Positions 1 to 8,422 are shown, counted from the first letter of the stretch. The stretch: DNA of 33,772 nt from Bacteroidales bacterium (GCA_012728155.1 JAAYFR010000099.1:1-33772); one strand, 5' to 3'. Translations and numbers: made by a program. The notes: generated from the letters alone by a model not told the origin.

Positions 1-455
1 AGGTAGGGAAACGCATTCGGGAGACCTACGAAGTAAACCTGTTACAAGATGCCAAAGGACCGAAGCAGGTGCTGGACGCTGATCCGGATACTTATCTGCT
101 GCTACGCGGAAACAAGCGTGAAATTGTCATTACACTCCCCGCCCCCGCCACGATCAACCGGGTGATGCTGCAGGAGGCCATTGCCACCCATAGCGAACGG
201 GTGGAGCAACATGCGGTGGATGCCTGGATCGACCATCAATGGAAAGAGATTGCTACCGCCACCAATATCGGTTATAAACGTATCCTCCGTTTTCAGGAGG
301 TTACTACCCATAAACTCCGTCTGCGGGTATTGGAATCTCGCCTCGACCCGGCTATCAGCCATATATCTGCCCACTATTACCGCAATTGTCCACCGCAATT
401 GTCCCTTATGAGCGATAGGGAGGGTATGGTGATTGGTGTTCCGTTTGATTTTTAA
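1..455 (+). CDS. Alpha-L-fucosidase (GH29), C-terminal fragment
   Basis: The reading frame is open from base 3 at the window edge to the TAA stop, so only about 150 C-terminal residues are visible. The visible part looks like the C-terminal galactose-binding-like beta-sandwich (F5/8 type C style) that follows the catalytic barrel in many Bacteroidota alpha-L-fucosidases: it has a stretch around INRVMLQEAI, then a segment ending with KLRLRVLES, which is the usual strand pattern. No catalytic residue is in view, so the enzyme assignment rests on this domain and on the complete GH29 gene that follows after 38 bases. The likely role is release of terminal fucose from host or plant glycans in the periplasm or at the surface. 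A different glycosidase with the same accessory domain remains possible. Confidence 0.6.
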   Translation, partial: VGKRIRETYEVNLLQDAKGPKQVLDADPDTYLLLRGNKREIVITLPAPATINRVMLQEAIATHSERVEQHAVDAWIDHQWKEIATATNIGYKRILRFQEVTTHKLRLRVLESRLDPAISHISAHYYRNCPPQLSLMSDREGMVIGVPFDF

Positions 456-464
456 GTATATTTG
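433..464 (+). promoter_or_regulatory. Putative promoter for the second GH29 gene
   Basis: TATATTTG at 457-464 matches the Bacteroidota -7 consensus TAnnTTTG. A TTG at 433-435 lies 21 bases upstream in the position of the -33 element, inside the end of the preceding gene. The start codon follows at 494. The second fucosidase can therefore probably be transcribed independently. Confidence 0.5.
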
Positions 465-493
465 TATCCGATCAATAACTAAATATATTCATT

Positions 494-1876
494 ATGAAGA
501 GAAGAAAGATAATTCTGGTTGTGCTGTTTCTCACCGTGATCCACACTCATTCACTGTTCTCTCAACAACCTGTATGGAGTGAGACCAAAGAGCAGAAAAC
601 GCAAAGGATGGAGTGGTGGAGACATGACCGGTTTGGGATGTTCATCCACTGGGGTATTTATGCTATGCCGGCAAGGCACGAATGGGTACAACTTTATGAG
701 AAAATTCCGGCTGCCGAATACCGGAAATATTTCGACCGCTTCAATCCCGATCTTTATAATCCCGAAGAATGGGCGGCCAAGGCAAAAAAAGCAGGTATGA
801 AGTATGTGGTACTGACTACCAAACATCACGACGGTTTTTGCCTGTGGGACTCCAAATATACCGATTATAAAGTGACCAATACCCCTTATGGGGAGGACCT
901 TATCAAGCCGTTCGTTGAAGCATTCCGCGCCGAAGGGATCCGTGTTGGTTTCTACTATTCGCTGATTGACTGGCATCATCCACATTTCGCTTTCGACCGG
1001 AACCATCCCCCCGTGCCAACCGGTTCGGAAGAGAGAGAAAAAGAGAATGCAAAGCGGGATATGAATATCTATCGTCAATATATGAAAGATCAGTTGAGGG
1101 AACTATTGACCCAATTTGGTCAGATTGACGAGCTGTTCATGGACTTCTCCTATCCCGGTGAAGGGGGAAAAGGGCACCAGGATTGGGATTCGGAAGGGTT
1201 GGCGAGGCTTGCCCGCGAATTGCAACCCCAGATCATCATCAACAACCGGATGGATTTGGGGCATACCGACTGGGGGTGGGATTTTATCACCCCGGAACAG
1301 TTTATGCCGCAGGAATGGCCTACCGTCGATGGTGAACGGGTGCCATGGGAAACCTGCCAGACTTTCTCCGGTTCATGGGGTTACTATCGTGACCAGTACA
1401 CATGGAAAAGTACCCATCAATTGATTGTGATGCTGATAGAAACTGTGAGCAAGGGAGGGAATTTGCTCCTCAATGTGGGGCCCACCGCACGGGGAGTCTT
1501 TGATGATCGTGCCAATGAGCGTCTGGACGGTATCGGCCAATGGATGCGCTTCCACGATCGCTCGATCTATGGTTGTACGCAAGCACCGGACGAATACACG
1601 GCACCTCAGAACTGTTTAATGACTTATAACCCCGAAACCCACAGGCTCTATATCCATGTATTGGAATGGCCTTTCAAGTCGCTTCACCTGCCGGGAATGA
1701 AAGATAAGATTGAATATGCCCAACTATTGAACGATGCTTCTGAGATAAAATTCCACTCCCGCACCCAGACCGGCAGCCATACGGTAGAGACATCGCGGGA
1801 AAACGACGTTATTCTGACCCTTCCGGTAGAACGGCCCAATACCGACGTGCCGGTAATTGAGTTATTCTTGAAATAA
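494..1876 (+). CDS. Alpha-L-fucosidase, GH29, secreted
   Basis: A 460-residue glycoside hydrolase family 29 enzyme that should remove alpha-linked L-fucose from glycan ends by a retaining mechanism. Residues 1-24 form a signal peptide with a basic start, a hydrophobic core and FSQQ at the cleavage region, so the protein is periplasmic or surface-exposed. Family motifs are clear: FGMFIHWG near 47-54, KHHDGF at 110-115, and the IDELFMDF segment, where Asp217 sits at the family nucleophile position. Glu286 in WETCQTF is a candidate acid/base, which varies in this family. GGNLLLNVGP at 321-330 closes the barrel. A short beta-sandwich of about 100 residues follows; it lacks the longer accessory domain of the upstream neighbour. 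The tandem arrangement suggests part of a fucose-glycan utilisation locus that continues upstream. Confidence 0.93.
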   Translation: MKRRKIILVVLFLTVIHTHSLFSQQPVWSETKEQKTQRMEWWRHDRFGMFIHWGIYAMPARHEWVQLYEKIPAAEYRKYFDRFNPDLYNPEEWAAKAKKAGMKYVVLTTKHHDGFCLWDSKYTDYKVTNTPYGEDLIKPFVEAFRAEGIRVGFYYSLIDWHHPHFAFDRNHPPVPTGSEEREKENAKRDMNIYRQYMKDQLRELLTQFGQIDELFMDFSYPGEGGKGHQDWDSEGLARLARELQPQIIINNRMDLGHTDWGWDFITPEQFMPQEWPTVDGERVPWETCQTFSGSWGYYRDQYTWKSTHQLIVMLIETVSKGGNLLLNVGPTARGVFDDRANERLDGIGQWMRFHDRSIYGCTQAPDEYTAPQNCLMTYNPETHRLYIHVLEWPFKSLHLPGMKDKIEYAQLLNDASEIKFHSRTQTGSHTVETSRENDVILTLPVERPNTDVPVIELFLK

Positions 1877-1885
1877 TCAAGCAGA

Positions 1886-2305
1886 TCATATCCGGTCGTA
1901 GGGCAACTGTGCCAACATGTCGGAGATCTTGTCCACTGCCTCCTTCATCGGTTTTTCTACCATACTCCTGATGAAGGGGTTCAGGTCGGCTTTGACTGTC
2001 ATCCGGAGGCGGGTATCTTTTTCGGCTTTAGCCACCAGTTGTATCCAGAGGAAAATATCGAAAGGGAGCCCTTCTGATTTGAACTTAACCAATTTGTTCG
2101 GCTCACGCTCTACCACGAGGAAAGATACTGCTCCAACCGGATCCACCTGGAAAGAGACGCTGTCTTGGTCGAATGAGAATTCCTTGATTCGCTCTTCGGG
2201 AATCATATCAGTTACCAGATCAAGTTTTCTCAGATCGGAGAGCACACGAAACACATCGGCATCGTTGTGGAGTATAGTTTTCACTTCACTGGTAATTTCG
2301 GTCAT
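1886..2305 (-). CDS. SRPBCC-family protein of unknown ligand
   Basis: A 139-residue protein with the layout of the START/SRPBCC (polyketide cyclase-like) fold: an N-terminal strand and short helices, a central antiparallel sheet with SFQVDPVGAVSFLVVERE, and a long C-terminal helix (IRSMVEKPMKEAVDKISDMLAQL). There is no signal peptide, so it should be cytoplasmic. The fold binds hydrophobic ligands, but nothing in the sequence identifies the ligand. Its ATG overlaps the TGA of pyrE in an ATGA junction, so the two genes are probably co-transcribed and translationally coupled. I do not see a pyrimidine-related function in the protein itself. It converges with the GH29 gene with only nine bases between stops and no obvious terminator. 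Confidence 0.8.
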   Translation of the reverse strand: MTEITSEVKTILHNDADVFRVLSDLRKLDLVTDMIPEERIKEFSFDQDSVSFQVDPVGAVSFLVVEREPNKLVKFKSEGLPFDIFLWIQLVAKAEKDTRLRMTVKADLNPFIRSMVEKPMKEAVDKISDMLAQLPYDRI

Positions 2306-2964
2306 TTTTTTAATTTTTTCACGGTTTGTCCCCAGTTCTGCGGATCTTTACGCCAATCTTGCAACGTCTGTAATTCCGATTCATCAATATAGTCGGTCGC
2401 CAGTGCTTCGTCCAGGATCGCATCGTAATTACAAAGTGTGGTAAGCTCCACCCGTGCATCATGCATCCGTTTCTGGGCGAGAGGAAATCCATAAGTAAAT
2501 ATGGCCAGCATGCCAAGGACATCCGATCCGTTATTTCGGATGGCTTCCACCGCTTTCAGGCTGCTACCTCCCGTAGAAACCAGGTCTTCCACCACAATCA
2601 CCTTCTGTTTCGGGCGCAGGTCACCTTCGATCATATTTTCCAGGCCGTGGTCTTTTGGTGCCGAACGGACATATACGAAAGGCAATCCAAGTGCATCGGC
2701 CACCAGTACACCGGGTGCAATGGCACCTGTGGCAACTCCTGCCACCGCATCAGCCTGTGGATACTTTTCGAATACCAGGCGGGCGAACTCCACCTTCACA
2801 AAATTACGGATTGTCGGATAAGACATCAGCTTCCGGTTGTCGCAATATATGGGTGATTTCCAACCGGAGGCCCAAGTGAATGGGTTAGAGGGCTGTAATT
2901 TAATGGCTTTAATTCTAAGGAGTTTTTCGGCTGTTAATTTCTGTAGTGGGTTCATATGATTCAT
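2302..2964 (-). CDS. pyrE: Orotate phosphoribosyltransferase
   Basis: A 220-residue type I phosphoribosyltransferase converting orotate plus PRPP to orotidine 5'-phosphate in the pyrimidine pathway, in the cytoplasm. The PRPP-binding motif VIVVEDLVSTGGSS lies at 122-135. WKSPIYCDNR near 35-44 and GVATGAIAPG near 76-85 are typical of bacterial PyrE, and KDHG at 104-107 belongs to the flexible catalytic loop. The length fits the family. Two start codons are close together (2964 and 2955); both leave the conserved region intact and the sequence does not decide between them. A -7-like box lies 33 bases upstream. The SRPBCC gene follows with an ATGA overlap. Confidence 0.95.
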   Translation of the reverse strand: MNHMNPLQKLTAEKLLRIKAIKLQPSNPFTWASGWKSPIYCDNRKLMSYPTIRNFVKVEFARLVFEKYPQADAVAGVATGAIAPGVLVADALGLPFVYVRSAPKDHGLENMIEGDLRPKQKVIVVEDLVSTGGSSLKAVEAIRNNGSDVLGMLAIFTYGFPLAQKRMHDARVELTTLCNYDAILDEALATDYIDESELQTLQDWRKDPQNWGQTVKKLKK

Positions 2965-2996
2965 TTGTTTTTGTCATCTCTTTCGCAGATTAACCA

Positions 2997-3004
2997 CAAA
3001 AGTA
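2997..3004 (-). promoter_or_regulatory. Putative -7 box for pyrE
   Basis: On the minus strand this reads TACTTTTG, an exact TAnnTTTG match, 33 bases before the pyrE start. A second match (TAAATTTG) lies at 3013-3020. I see no convincing -33 TTTG at the right distance for either, so the call rests on the -7 box and position. Confidence 0.45.
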
Positions 3005-3048
3005 CGATTTTTCAAATTTATTTGGTGTTCTTTTTGAAAAAAAAAGGG

Positions 3049-3744
3049 TTAAAAGACCTCGCCGAGGGTGGCAATACTGATTTTCACTCCCTTACATGCT
3101 TGTAGGGCTATTCCACACGCCTCCAGTGTAGATCCTGTAGTAATCACATCATCCACCAGTAACAGATGTTTCTGTTGGAACAGCAGCGGGTCTGTCACTT
3201 TAAAAATATCTTTCACATTCTCCCAGCGCTCCGTCTTGGTCCGTTTTGTTTGAGTGGGGTTATATATAATTCGGACAAGATTATTTGTGGAGAGAGGCAG
3301 GCTGGTAATATCAGAAAGCCCTTTGGCAATTATCTCAGCTTGGTTGTATCCTCTAAATTTCTCTCTTTTGGGATGGAGTGGCACCGGCACGATCAAGTCG
3401 ATCGAGTCAAGGAATTCACTTTCCATCAGATCTTTACCGAACATTCTTCCCAGTAGCAGGCCGATAGCCTGTTTGTGGCGATATTTCAGGTGATGAATCA
3501 AGGGTGGCAGGGTTCCCCCTTTGGCGTAAACAGCATAAGAGGCAATTCGTTCGAAAGGTATTCGGCCGGCCATCAGCTTTTCCAGATCGTTATCCGGCTC
3601 ATTGAAGTTATGGGTCTTGGGTAACTTATAGAGGCATTGCAGGCAGACCCCCTCTTCTCCGGGGAGCAGCTCATTACCGCAAACGACGCATACATTCGGA
3701 TAAAAAAGGTGGATCAATTCACCCCACAACCTATTCCGTTTCAT
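3049..3744 (-). CDS. ComF-family phosphoribosyltransferase-like protein
   Basis: A 231-residue ComF/GntX-type protein. The N-terminus holds a four-cysteine zinc-finger pattern (CVVC near 19-22 and CLQC near 34-37). The C-terminal part is a PRTase domain with the PRPP-loop motif LLLVDDVITTGST near 194-206 and the family segment FRGYNQAE. In naturally competent bacteria ComF takes part in DNA uptake; in most Bacteroidota the role is unproven, so a competence function is only inference here. The gene overlaps recX by 14 bases and recX overlaps prmC by 11, which suggests one transcript prmC-recX-comF. Confidence 0.88.
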   Translation of the reverse strand: MKRNRLWGELIHLFYPNVCVVCGNELLPGEEGVCLQCLYKLPKTHNFNEPDNDLEKLMAGRIPFERIASYAVYAKGGTLPPLIHHLKYRHKQAIGLLLGRMFGKDLMESEFLDSIDLIVPVPLHPKREKFRGYNQAEIIAKGLSDITSLPLSTNNLVRIIYNPTQTKRTKTERWENVKDIFKVTDPLLFQQKHLLLVDDVITTGSTLEACGIALQACKGVKISIATLGEVF

Positions 3745-4234
3745 CGAAAGAGTCCTCTATTTTCATTTGCTTCATACAGTGCAATATTTCTTCCATTGAG
3801 AAGCCTTTTCCCAACGCATACCGGATCAATTTTCCCCGTTTTTCGTAGTTTGATGTTCCGGTCACACTTTTCCATTTTTTTTCAAGCAAAGGCTGTAATG
3901 AGTGGCTGAATGAGTTTTCGGACAGCTCCGCGAGTCCCTCTTCAATCAACTCCTGAGGTAGCTGTTTGTACTTCAGGGAGAGTATGATTTTCCTCTTTCC
4001 CCACTGATTGAAGTGGAGTTTGTCATAGATATAACTACGGATAAACCGTTTCTCATCGATATATTTTTCTTTTTTCAGCCGGCTGATGATTTTATCTGTC
4101 AAAGGTTCCGGAACTCCCATTCTTTGTAATTTCCCGGCAATATCAAAGGGAGCACACTCCTTTTGTGAACAGATCCGTGCCATCTTTGCATAGGCTTTCT
4201 CCTCGGTTATGATTTCCCCTTTTCTATCCATCAT
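3731..4234 (-). CDS. recX: RecX-family regulator of RecA
   Basis: A 167-residue, helix-rich, basic protein with the three-helix repeats of RecX. Recognisable are KAYAKMARICSQKECAPFDIAGKL in the first repeat, the segment around KEKYIDEKRFIRSYIYDKL in the second, which is the most conserved part of the family, and a C-terminal repeat with GKLIRYALGKGFSMEEIL. RecX binds RecA filaments and modulates recombination and SOS induction. It is not next to recA here; it sits between prmC and comF with overlaps on both sides. Two ATG codons are adjacent at the start (4234 and 4231). Confidence 0.88.
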   Translation of the reverse strand: MMDRKGEIITEEKAYAKMARICSQKECAPFDIAGKLQRMGVPEPLTDKIISRLKKEKYIDEKRFIRSYIYDKLHFNQWGKRKIILSLKYKQLPQELIEEGLAELSENSFSHSLQPLLEKKWKSVTGTSNYEKRGKLIRYALGKGFSMEEILHCMKQMKIEDSFDETE

Positions 4235-5063
4235 TTCTTGGTTTTACGGCACGTACCATCCGCTCATTTCCCGAAATATCTCTTCTCAGTTCGATTGAGA
4301 TAAATCCTTTTCCATCAAGCATATCGCATACCTCTTTCCCTTTATTTCTGTTGATTTCGAAATAGACTTCTCCTCCATCATGGAGTGCAGAAAGTGCCAC
4401 TTCGGCAATCCGTTCATAGAAAACCAATGCATGGTCATCGGCTACAAAAAGTGCCTCGTGTGGTTCAAAATCGAGGACATTTATCTCCATGCTACTCTTT
4501 TCCGATTCAGTCACATAAGGGGGGTTGCTCACGATCAGGTCAAAGGTGGAATTATTCTCTACAGGCTGAAAAATATCCCGCACCAAAAAATGAACGCTCA
4601 CCCTATTTAGGAGTGCATTTTCCGAAGCCACCCTTACAGCTCTTTCCGATTTATCCCACGCATGCACATCGGTATGAAGCATTTTTTTCGCCAGTGTGAT
4701 GGCGATAGCGCCGCTACCGGTTCCGATATCCAATATTGAGTGGGGAGATGATCGGTTTTCGGTAAGGATCCACTCCACAAGCTCCTCAGTCTCAGGTCGA
4801 GGAATAAGTACATCTGGTGTAACCTTGAATGGCAATCCGTAAAATTCTGTCTTTTCCACTATATACTGTATCGGTTCTCCTTTTTTCAGCCTATGGAGAA
4901 TATCTTCTATTTTCCTACGCTCCGAACCGGATAAATGATTATTTTTGTCTATCGTTATGCTTGTGTGTAAGTTGCCACATATCTCTTCGAGGATGAGTTG
5001 AGTGAGGATGGATATCTCCGGTTTTGAGTAGATACCCTCCAATTCCTGCAAAATATGTTGCAT
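4224..5063 (-). CDS. prmC: Peptide chain release factor N5-glutamine methyltransferase
   Basis: A SAM-dependent methyltransferase that modifies the Gln of the GGQ motif in release factors RF1 and RF2. With the start at 5063 it has 279 residues, the usual length. An N-terminal helical domain precedes motif I DIGTGSGAIAI at 102-112 and the catalytic NPPY at 180-183; VLIPRPETEELVEW lies in between. The frame stays open upstream to 5348, but that part runs antisense through ribD, has no PrmC similarity and is rejected. An ATG at 5075 is the other realistic start. A -7-like box at 5084-5091 would put transcription start very close to either ATG and slightly favours 5063. The gene is divergent from ribD. 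Confidence 0.93.
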   Translation of the reverse strand: MQHILQELEGIYSKPEISILTQLILEEICGNLHTSITIDKNNHLSGSERRKIEDILHRLKKGEPIQYIVEKTEFYGLPFKVTPDVLIPRPETEELVEWILTENRSSPHSILDIGTGSGAIAITLAKKMLHTDVHAWDKSERAVRVASENALLNRVSVHFLVRDIFQPVENNSTFDLIVSNPPYVTESEKSSMEINVLDFEPHEALFVADDHALVFYERIAEVALSALHDGGEVYFEINRNKGKEVCDMLDGKGFISIELRRDISGNERMVRAVKPRNDG

Positions 5064-5083
5064 TGCGTGTTGCATAACGAGTA

Positions 5084-5091
5084 CAAATATA
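5084..5091 (-). promoter_or_regulatory. Putative -7 box for prmC-recX-comF
   Basis: The minus strand reads TATATTTG, an exact TAnnTTTG match, in the short gap between prmC and ribD. A start about seven bases further on would give an almost leaderless prmC message. No clear -33 element is visible, because that region lies in the ribD coding sequence. Confidence 0.45.
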
Positions 5092-5099
5092 ACAAAAAA

Positions 5100-6170
5100 A
5101 TGGAGTTGAATCCGCTGTTTATGGAAAGATGCCTTCAGCTGGCCCGCAAGGGTGAAGGCTTCACAAAACCGAACCCTTTGGTGGGTGCGGTAGTGGTGCA
5201 CAACGGTACCATCATCGGCGAAGGGTTCCACCGCCACTATGGGGGAGCGCATGCGGAGGTGAATGCCATAGCCTCGGTAAGGGAGGGTAGGCTCCTTTCT
5301 GAGTCCACCCTTTATGTATCTCTTGAACCTTGTGTTCATCATGGGCAAACCCCTCCCTGTACGGAATTGATTATTGCTAAAAAAATTCCACGAGTTGTAA
5401 TAGCCACCGGTGATCCCAACCCAAAAGTATCCGGCAAAGGCATTGCGATGATGAGGGAGAGCGGTATTGAGGTAACGGTAGGGATGCTGGAAAAGGAAGC
5501 GCGTGAACTGAACCGGATCTTTTTCGTAAATCAGCTTTATAACAGGCCATTTGTTGTTTTAAAATGGGCTCAGAGCAGTGACAGTTACATGGATTGCTCT
5601 CGCATACCGGGTGATGGGAAGAGTCCGGTTCTTTTATCCAACTCGATAACACAGACCATCGTCCATAAATTCCGCACTCAGGTGCAAGGCATCATGACAG
5701 GCACAAACACCGCTCTTTTGGACAATCCCCGGTTGACAGCCAGGAAATGGTTTGGTGATGACCCCATAAGGGTGGTGATTGACAGGGAAAATAGAATTCC
5801 TGCCGATGCTTTTCTTTTTGATGGAATGGTACCTACCATTGTCTTCACTGCATCTCTCCCCACTCAGAGAACAAAACAGAAGCATGTGAAGCATATCGTT
5901 ATAGACTTTTTGGGAGATACCAATAGAGAAATCTTAACCCGCCTATTCGAAGAGAAAATATACTCTTTGTTGATTGAGGGGGGGGCTCATCTCCTCACCT
6001 CTTTTATTGAGAAAGAGATGTGGGATGAAGCCTATATTGAGATAGGTGAGAAGGCTCTTCACGCAGGGGTGAAAGCTCCGCTCATTCAGGGGGATATGGA
6101 ACTCTTTAAAAACTATCCGGGATCGGTTCAATTCTATTTAAAGAGTAAAATAACTCGAAATTTTCATTAA
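5100..6170 (+). CDS. ribD: Riboflavin biosynthesis deaminase/reductase RibD
   Basis: A bifunctional enzyme for two consecutive steps of riboflavin synthesis: pyrimidine deamination, then reduction of the ribosyl side chain. Numbered from the ATG at 5100 (356 residues), the N-terminal cytidine-deaminase-like domain has HAE at 51-53 with the catalytic Glu, and the zinc ligands in PCVHHGQTPPC at 77-87. The C-terminal reductase domain starts near 150 with VVLKWAQSSD and has the conserved LLIEGGAHLLTSF. An in-frame ATG at 5055 would add 15 residues that overlap prmC codons; they are not part of the family and I do not use them. prmC and ribD are divergent with 24-36 bases between start codons. Confidence 0.93.
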   Translation: MELNPLFMERCLQLARKGEGFTKPNPLVGAVVVHNGTIIGEGFHRHYGGAHAEVNAIASVREGRLLSESTLYVSLEPCVHHGQTPPCTELIIAKKIPRVVIATGDPNPKVSGKGIAMMRESGIEVTVGMLEKEARELNRIFFVNQLYNRPFVVLKWAQSSDSYMDCSRIPGDGKSPVLLSNSITQTIVHKFRTQVQGIMTGTNTALLDNPRLTARKWFGDDPIRVVIDRENRIPADAFLFDGMVPTIVFTASLPTQRTKQKHVKHIVIDFLGDTNREILTRLFEEKIYSLLIEGGAHLLTSFIEKEMWDEAYIEIGEKALHAGVKAPLIQGDMELFKNYPGSVQFYLKSKITRNFH

Positions 6171-6207
6171 ATATTCATTTTAATGTGGTTATAGAGAAAA
6201 ATCTTTC

Positions 6208-6215
6208 TACTTTTG
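6208..6215 (+). promoter_or_regulatory. Putative -7 box for the DUF6242-like gene
   Basis: TACTTTTG is an exact TAnnTTTG match, 33-42 bases before the two possible start codons. Upstream the DNA is AT-rich but has no clean TTTG at -33. Confidence 0.5.
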
Positions 6216-6256
6216 CATATCCTAAATAACTGTGGAGTACAATATTTTTGAAACAA

Positions 6257-7603
6257 ATGATATCTAAATATTTCCTTAGGGCATCACTACTTATTACAAA
6301 CTTATTGTTGTTTTCGTCATGTTTTCGTTCATCTGACGATAATATGGATTACCCTGTTGATCCTCAAATATATGCCATTTCCATATCTTCCAAAGCCGAT
6401 ACCGCCAGCCTTTTACCGGATGTAGCCTTTACGATTGACCAGGTAAATGGAAAATTGTTCAACAGAGAGCCACTTCCCTATGGGTTCCACGTAGACAGTG
6501 TAATGCTCACTCTTAGCAGTTCGAATAGTTATTTCTTATTTAGCAAAGTAGAGCTCACCCTCGAAGCGGACTGCACATATATATGGCTCTCGGATTCAAT
6601 TCCAATTCCCCGATTGAGTAAGATAAAAACCACCGCTCCAGATGGGATAACCTCTAAGGAGTATGATTTCAAGTTGAATATATACCAAGAAGATCCCTAT
6701 ATCCTCACTTGGAAAAAAATAAGTGGAGATTATCTCAATTATCCCGTAGAGAGTCAACCGACCATTCTCTACAAAAACAGGTTTTACACCTATTATCGAT
6801 CGGGGGATGAGATTAAAGCCGTTTCCGCTGCCATCTCCGATAAACCCGTATGGGATTCGGTTATCTTATCCGGTATTCCTCACACTCTTCGTCTCTCATC
6901 GGTTATTACATCGGGAGATCTCATTTATGCCCTCGATGCGGCAACAGGAAATGTTTATTGCTCTTCCGACGGTTCCAGTTGGGCTGCCGTAAAGACAGAC
7001 TACGAAGTGGCAGCGCTCTATGGGGAACTCCCTTTTGCTACGAAAGGTACTATTTTACTGGCGGTAACTGACGGTGAGAAGATCAAGTTTGGCCGTGCAA
7101 ACAATAATTTTTCGGAAATAGTTTTGATGAATGATTTGCCGGTCAATATGCCGACACAAAATTTTTCAGCGATGAAGGTTGAAAGTGCGACCTCCTATGC
7201 CAGCAAATTTCTCTTCTTGGCGGGGGGCGATAGTGCTCACGATCTCTTCAATAATAATATCTGGATGTTGCAGGAAGATGAGGGTGTGATTAAATATATC
7301 ACCTCAAAAATGCCGAGAGAAACTGTTTTAATAGGGAGCAGTCTCTTTTTCTATGACGATAAACCCTATCTGATGACTATGTCAGCCGGAGAAAATAGAT
7401 TGATCTATTCAGAGAATTTTGGTGCAGATTGGATAAAAGCTGGAGAGAACCAATCTTTACCGGATGATTTTGCAGCGAGGAAGCATGCTTCTGTAGTGAC
7501 TGATGCGAATAATAACATATGGATATTCGGTGGAATATCTTCATCCAATGGCCAACTTGTGGATCTCTGGAAAGGGAGGCTCAATAAATTTGGCATCGAT
7601 TGA
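6257..7603 (+). CDS. DUF6242-like lipoprotein with kelch/BNR-like repeats
   Basis: Numbered from the ATG at 6257 this is a 448-residue protein (a TTG at 6248 would add three residues). It begins with a lipoprotein signal peptide whose lipobox LFSSC puts the lipidated Cys at 22, followed by SS and acidic residues, so it is probably anchored in the outer membrane. The first 140 residues look like immunoglobulin-like sandwich sequence. The rest shows repeated beta-propeller-type blades: SSDGSSWAAV, SENFGADWIKAGEN and a final NNNIWIFGGISSSNGQLVDLW, which resemble BNR and kelch repeats. I recognise the type from Bacteroidota proteins labelled DUF6242, from memory only. No catalytic site is visible and the function is unknown. 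It follows ribD but has its own promoter-like element. Confidence 0.75.
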   Translation: MISKYFLRASLLITNLLLFSSCFRSSDDNMDYPVDPQIYAISISSKADTASLLPDVAFTIDQVNGKLFNREPLPYGFHVDSVMLTLSSSNSYFLFSKVELTLEADCTYIWLSDSIPIPRLSKIKTTAPDGITSKEYDFKLNIYQEDPYILTWKKISGDYLNYPVESQPTILYKNRFYTYYRSGDEIKAVSAAISDKPVWDSVILSGIPHTLRLSSVITSGDLIYALDAATGNVYCSSDGSSWAAVKTDYEVAALYGELPFATKGTILLAVTDGEKIKFGRANNNFSEIVLMNDLPVNMPTQNFSAMKVESATSYASKFLFLAGGDSAHDLFNNNIWMLQEDEGVIKYITSKMPRETVLIGSSLFFYDDKPYLMTMSAGENRLIYSENFGADWIKAGENQSLPDDFAARKHASVVTDANNNIWIFGGISSSNGQLVDLWKGRLNKFGID

Positions 7604-7695
7604 TAAAAGCCATTTTTGGGGTTGCACCGTATTTTGTACTGTACAATTTATCTGCTAAATCTGCGTTAGAGTAGAGACAATAATACTCAAACAGA

Positions 7696-8403
7696 ATGAA
7701 AGCTGAAAGATTTGTCGTTCTCTTATTTGTTGTAATGACGCTCTTTATGTTGATTTCCACTGCAGATGGGCAGGCGCAGGAATATAAGTACGAAATGGGA
7801 GGTGCTGTGGGCAGCTCGTTTTATATGGGCGACGCAAACAGGAGCAGACTTTACCTTCACCCCGGATTGAGTGGGGGGATTCTCTTTCGATACAACCTCA
7901 ATTTTCTCTGGAGCATCAAAACCGGTCTCTCCGTCGCCACTGTTTCAGGAGAAAGTGAAGAGTCGGGCAATTCCTTCCCATTCGGCGGTCGAGCCTCTTT
8001 TCATCGTACGCTGGCAGAGTTGGGCACACAAGTGGAGTTTAATTTTTTCCCTTATAGTGACAGGTATGCATATCTCGGGACTAAAAACTATACTCCTTAT
8101 CTGTGTACAGGGGTGGGTGTCACCTATGCGTCGGGGGAAAAAACCTTTTTTGGTGCAAACATTCCTTTTGGAATAGGGTTTAAGTATAAATTAAAAAACC
8201 GGATGAATATCGGCATTGAGTTTTCGATGCGGAAATTGTTCCGTGATGATTTTGATGTTACTGAGAAAACCACCGGATGGAGTCTGGATAATCCTTTCAG
8301 CATTGAAAGCAGTCTCCTTAAGAACAGGGACTGGTACTCATTTACAATAATTTTCCTGACATGGGAATTTGCTACTCGTGAAGATCCTTGTCGTGGAAAT
8401 TAA
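7696..8403 (+). CDS. DUF6089-type outer-membrane beta-barrel protein
   Basis: A 235-residue protein with a signal peptide (hydrophobic core to about 25, GQAQ at the cleavage region). The rest has alternating hydrophobic strands and glycine-rich turns, for example YEMGGAVGSSFYMGDANRS and ANIPFGIGFKYKLKNRMNIGIEFSMRK where strands are separated by short polar turns; this fits a small eight-stranded barrel. In Bacteroidota a protein of this type is regularly found directly before uppS, which is how I recognise it. The role is unknown; association with bamA, uppS and Skp-like chaperones points to envelope assembly. The C-terminus is not the usual aromatic barrel end (it closes with CRGN). uppS starts 19 bases downstream. 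Confidence 0.8.
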   Translation: MKAERFVVLLFVVMTLFMLISTADGQAQEYKYEMGGAVGSSFYMGDANRSRLYLHPGLSGGILFRYNLNFLWSIKTGLSVATVSGESEESGNSFPFGGRASFHRTLAELGTQVEFNFFPYSDRYAYLGTKNYTPYLCTGVGVTYASGEKTFFGANIPFGIGFKYKLKNRMNIGIEFSMRKLFRDDFDVTEKTTGWSLDNPFSIESSLLKNRDWYSFTIIFLTWEFATREDPCRGN

Positions 8404-8422
8404 CAATTCAGAGAGAAAGAAG

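Noticed and set aside
551..1078. 175-codon minus-strand frame inside the GH29 gene
   Set aside because: It is antisense to the catalytic domain, including the KHHDGF and nucleophile region, and shows no family features.
1917..2444. 175-codon + strand frame across the SRPBCC gene and pyrE
   Set aside because: It lies antisense to two well-supported genes, and its translation is Ser/Arg-rich without domain features.
5076..5348. N-terminal extension of prmC by about 90 residues
   Set aside because: The frame is open but antisense to the conserved deaminase domain of ribD, and the extra residues do not resemble PrmC; the family N-terminus begins at 5063 or 5075.
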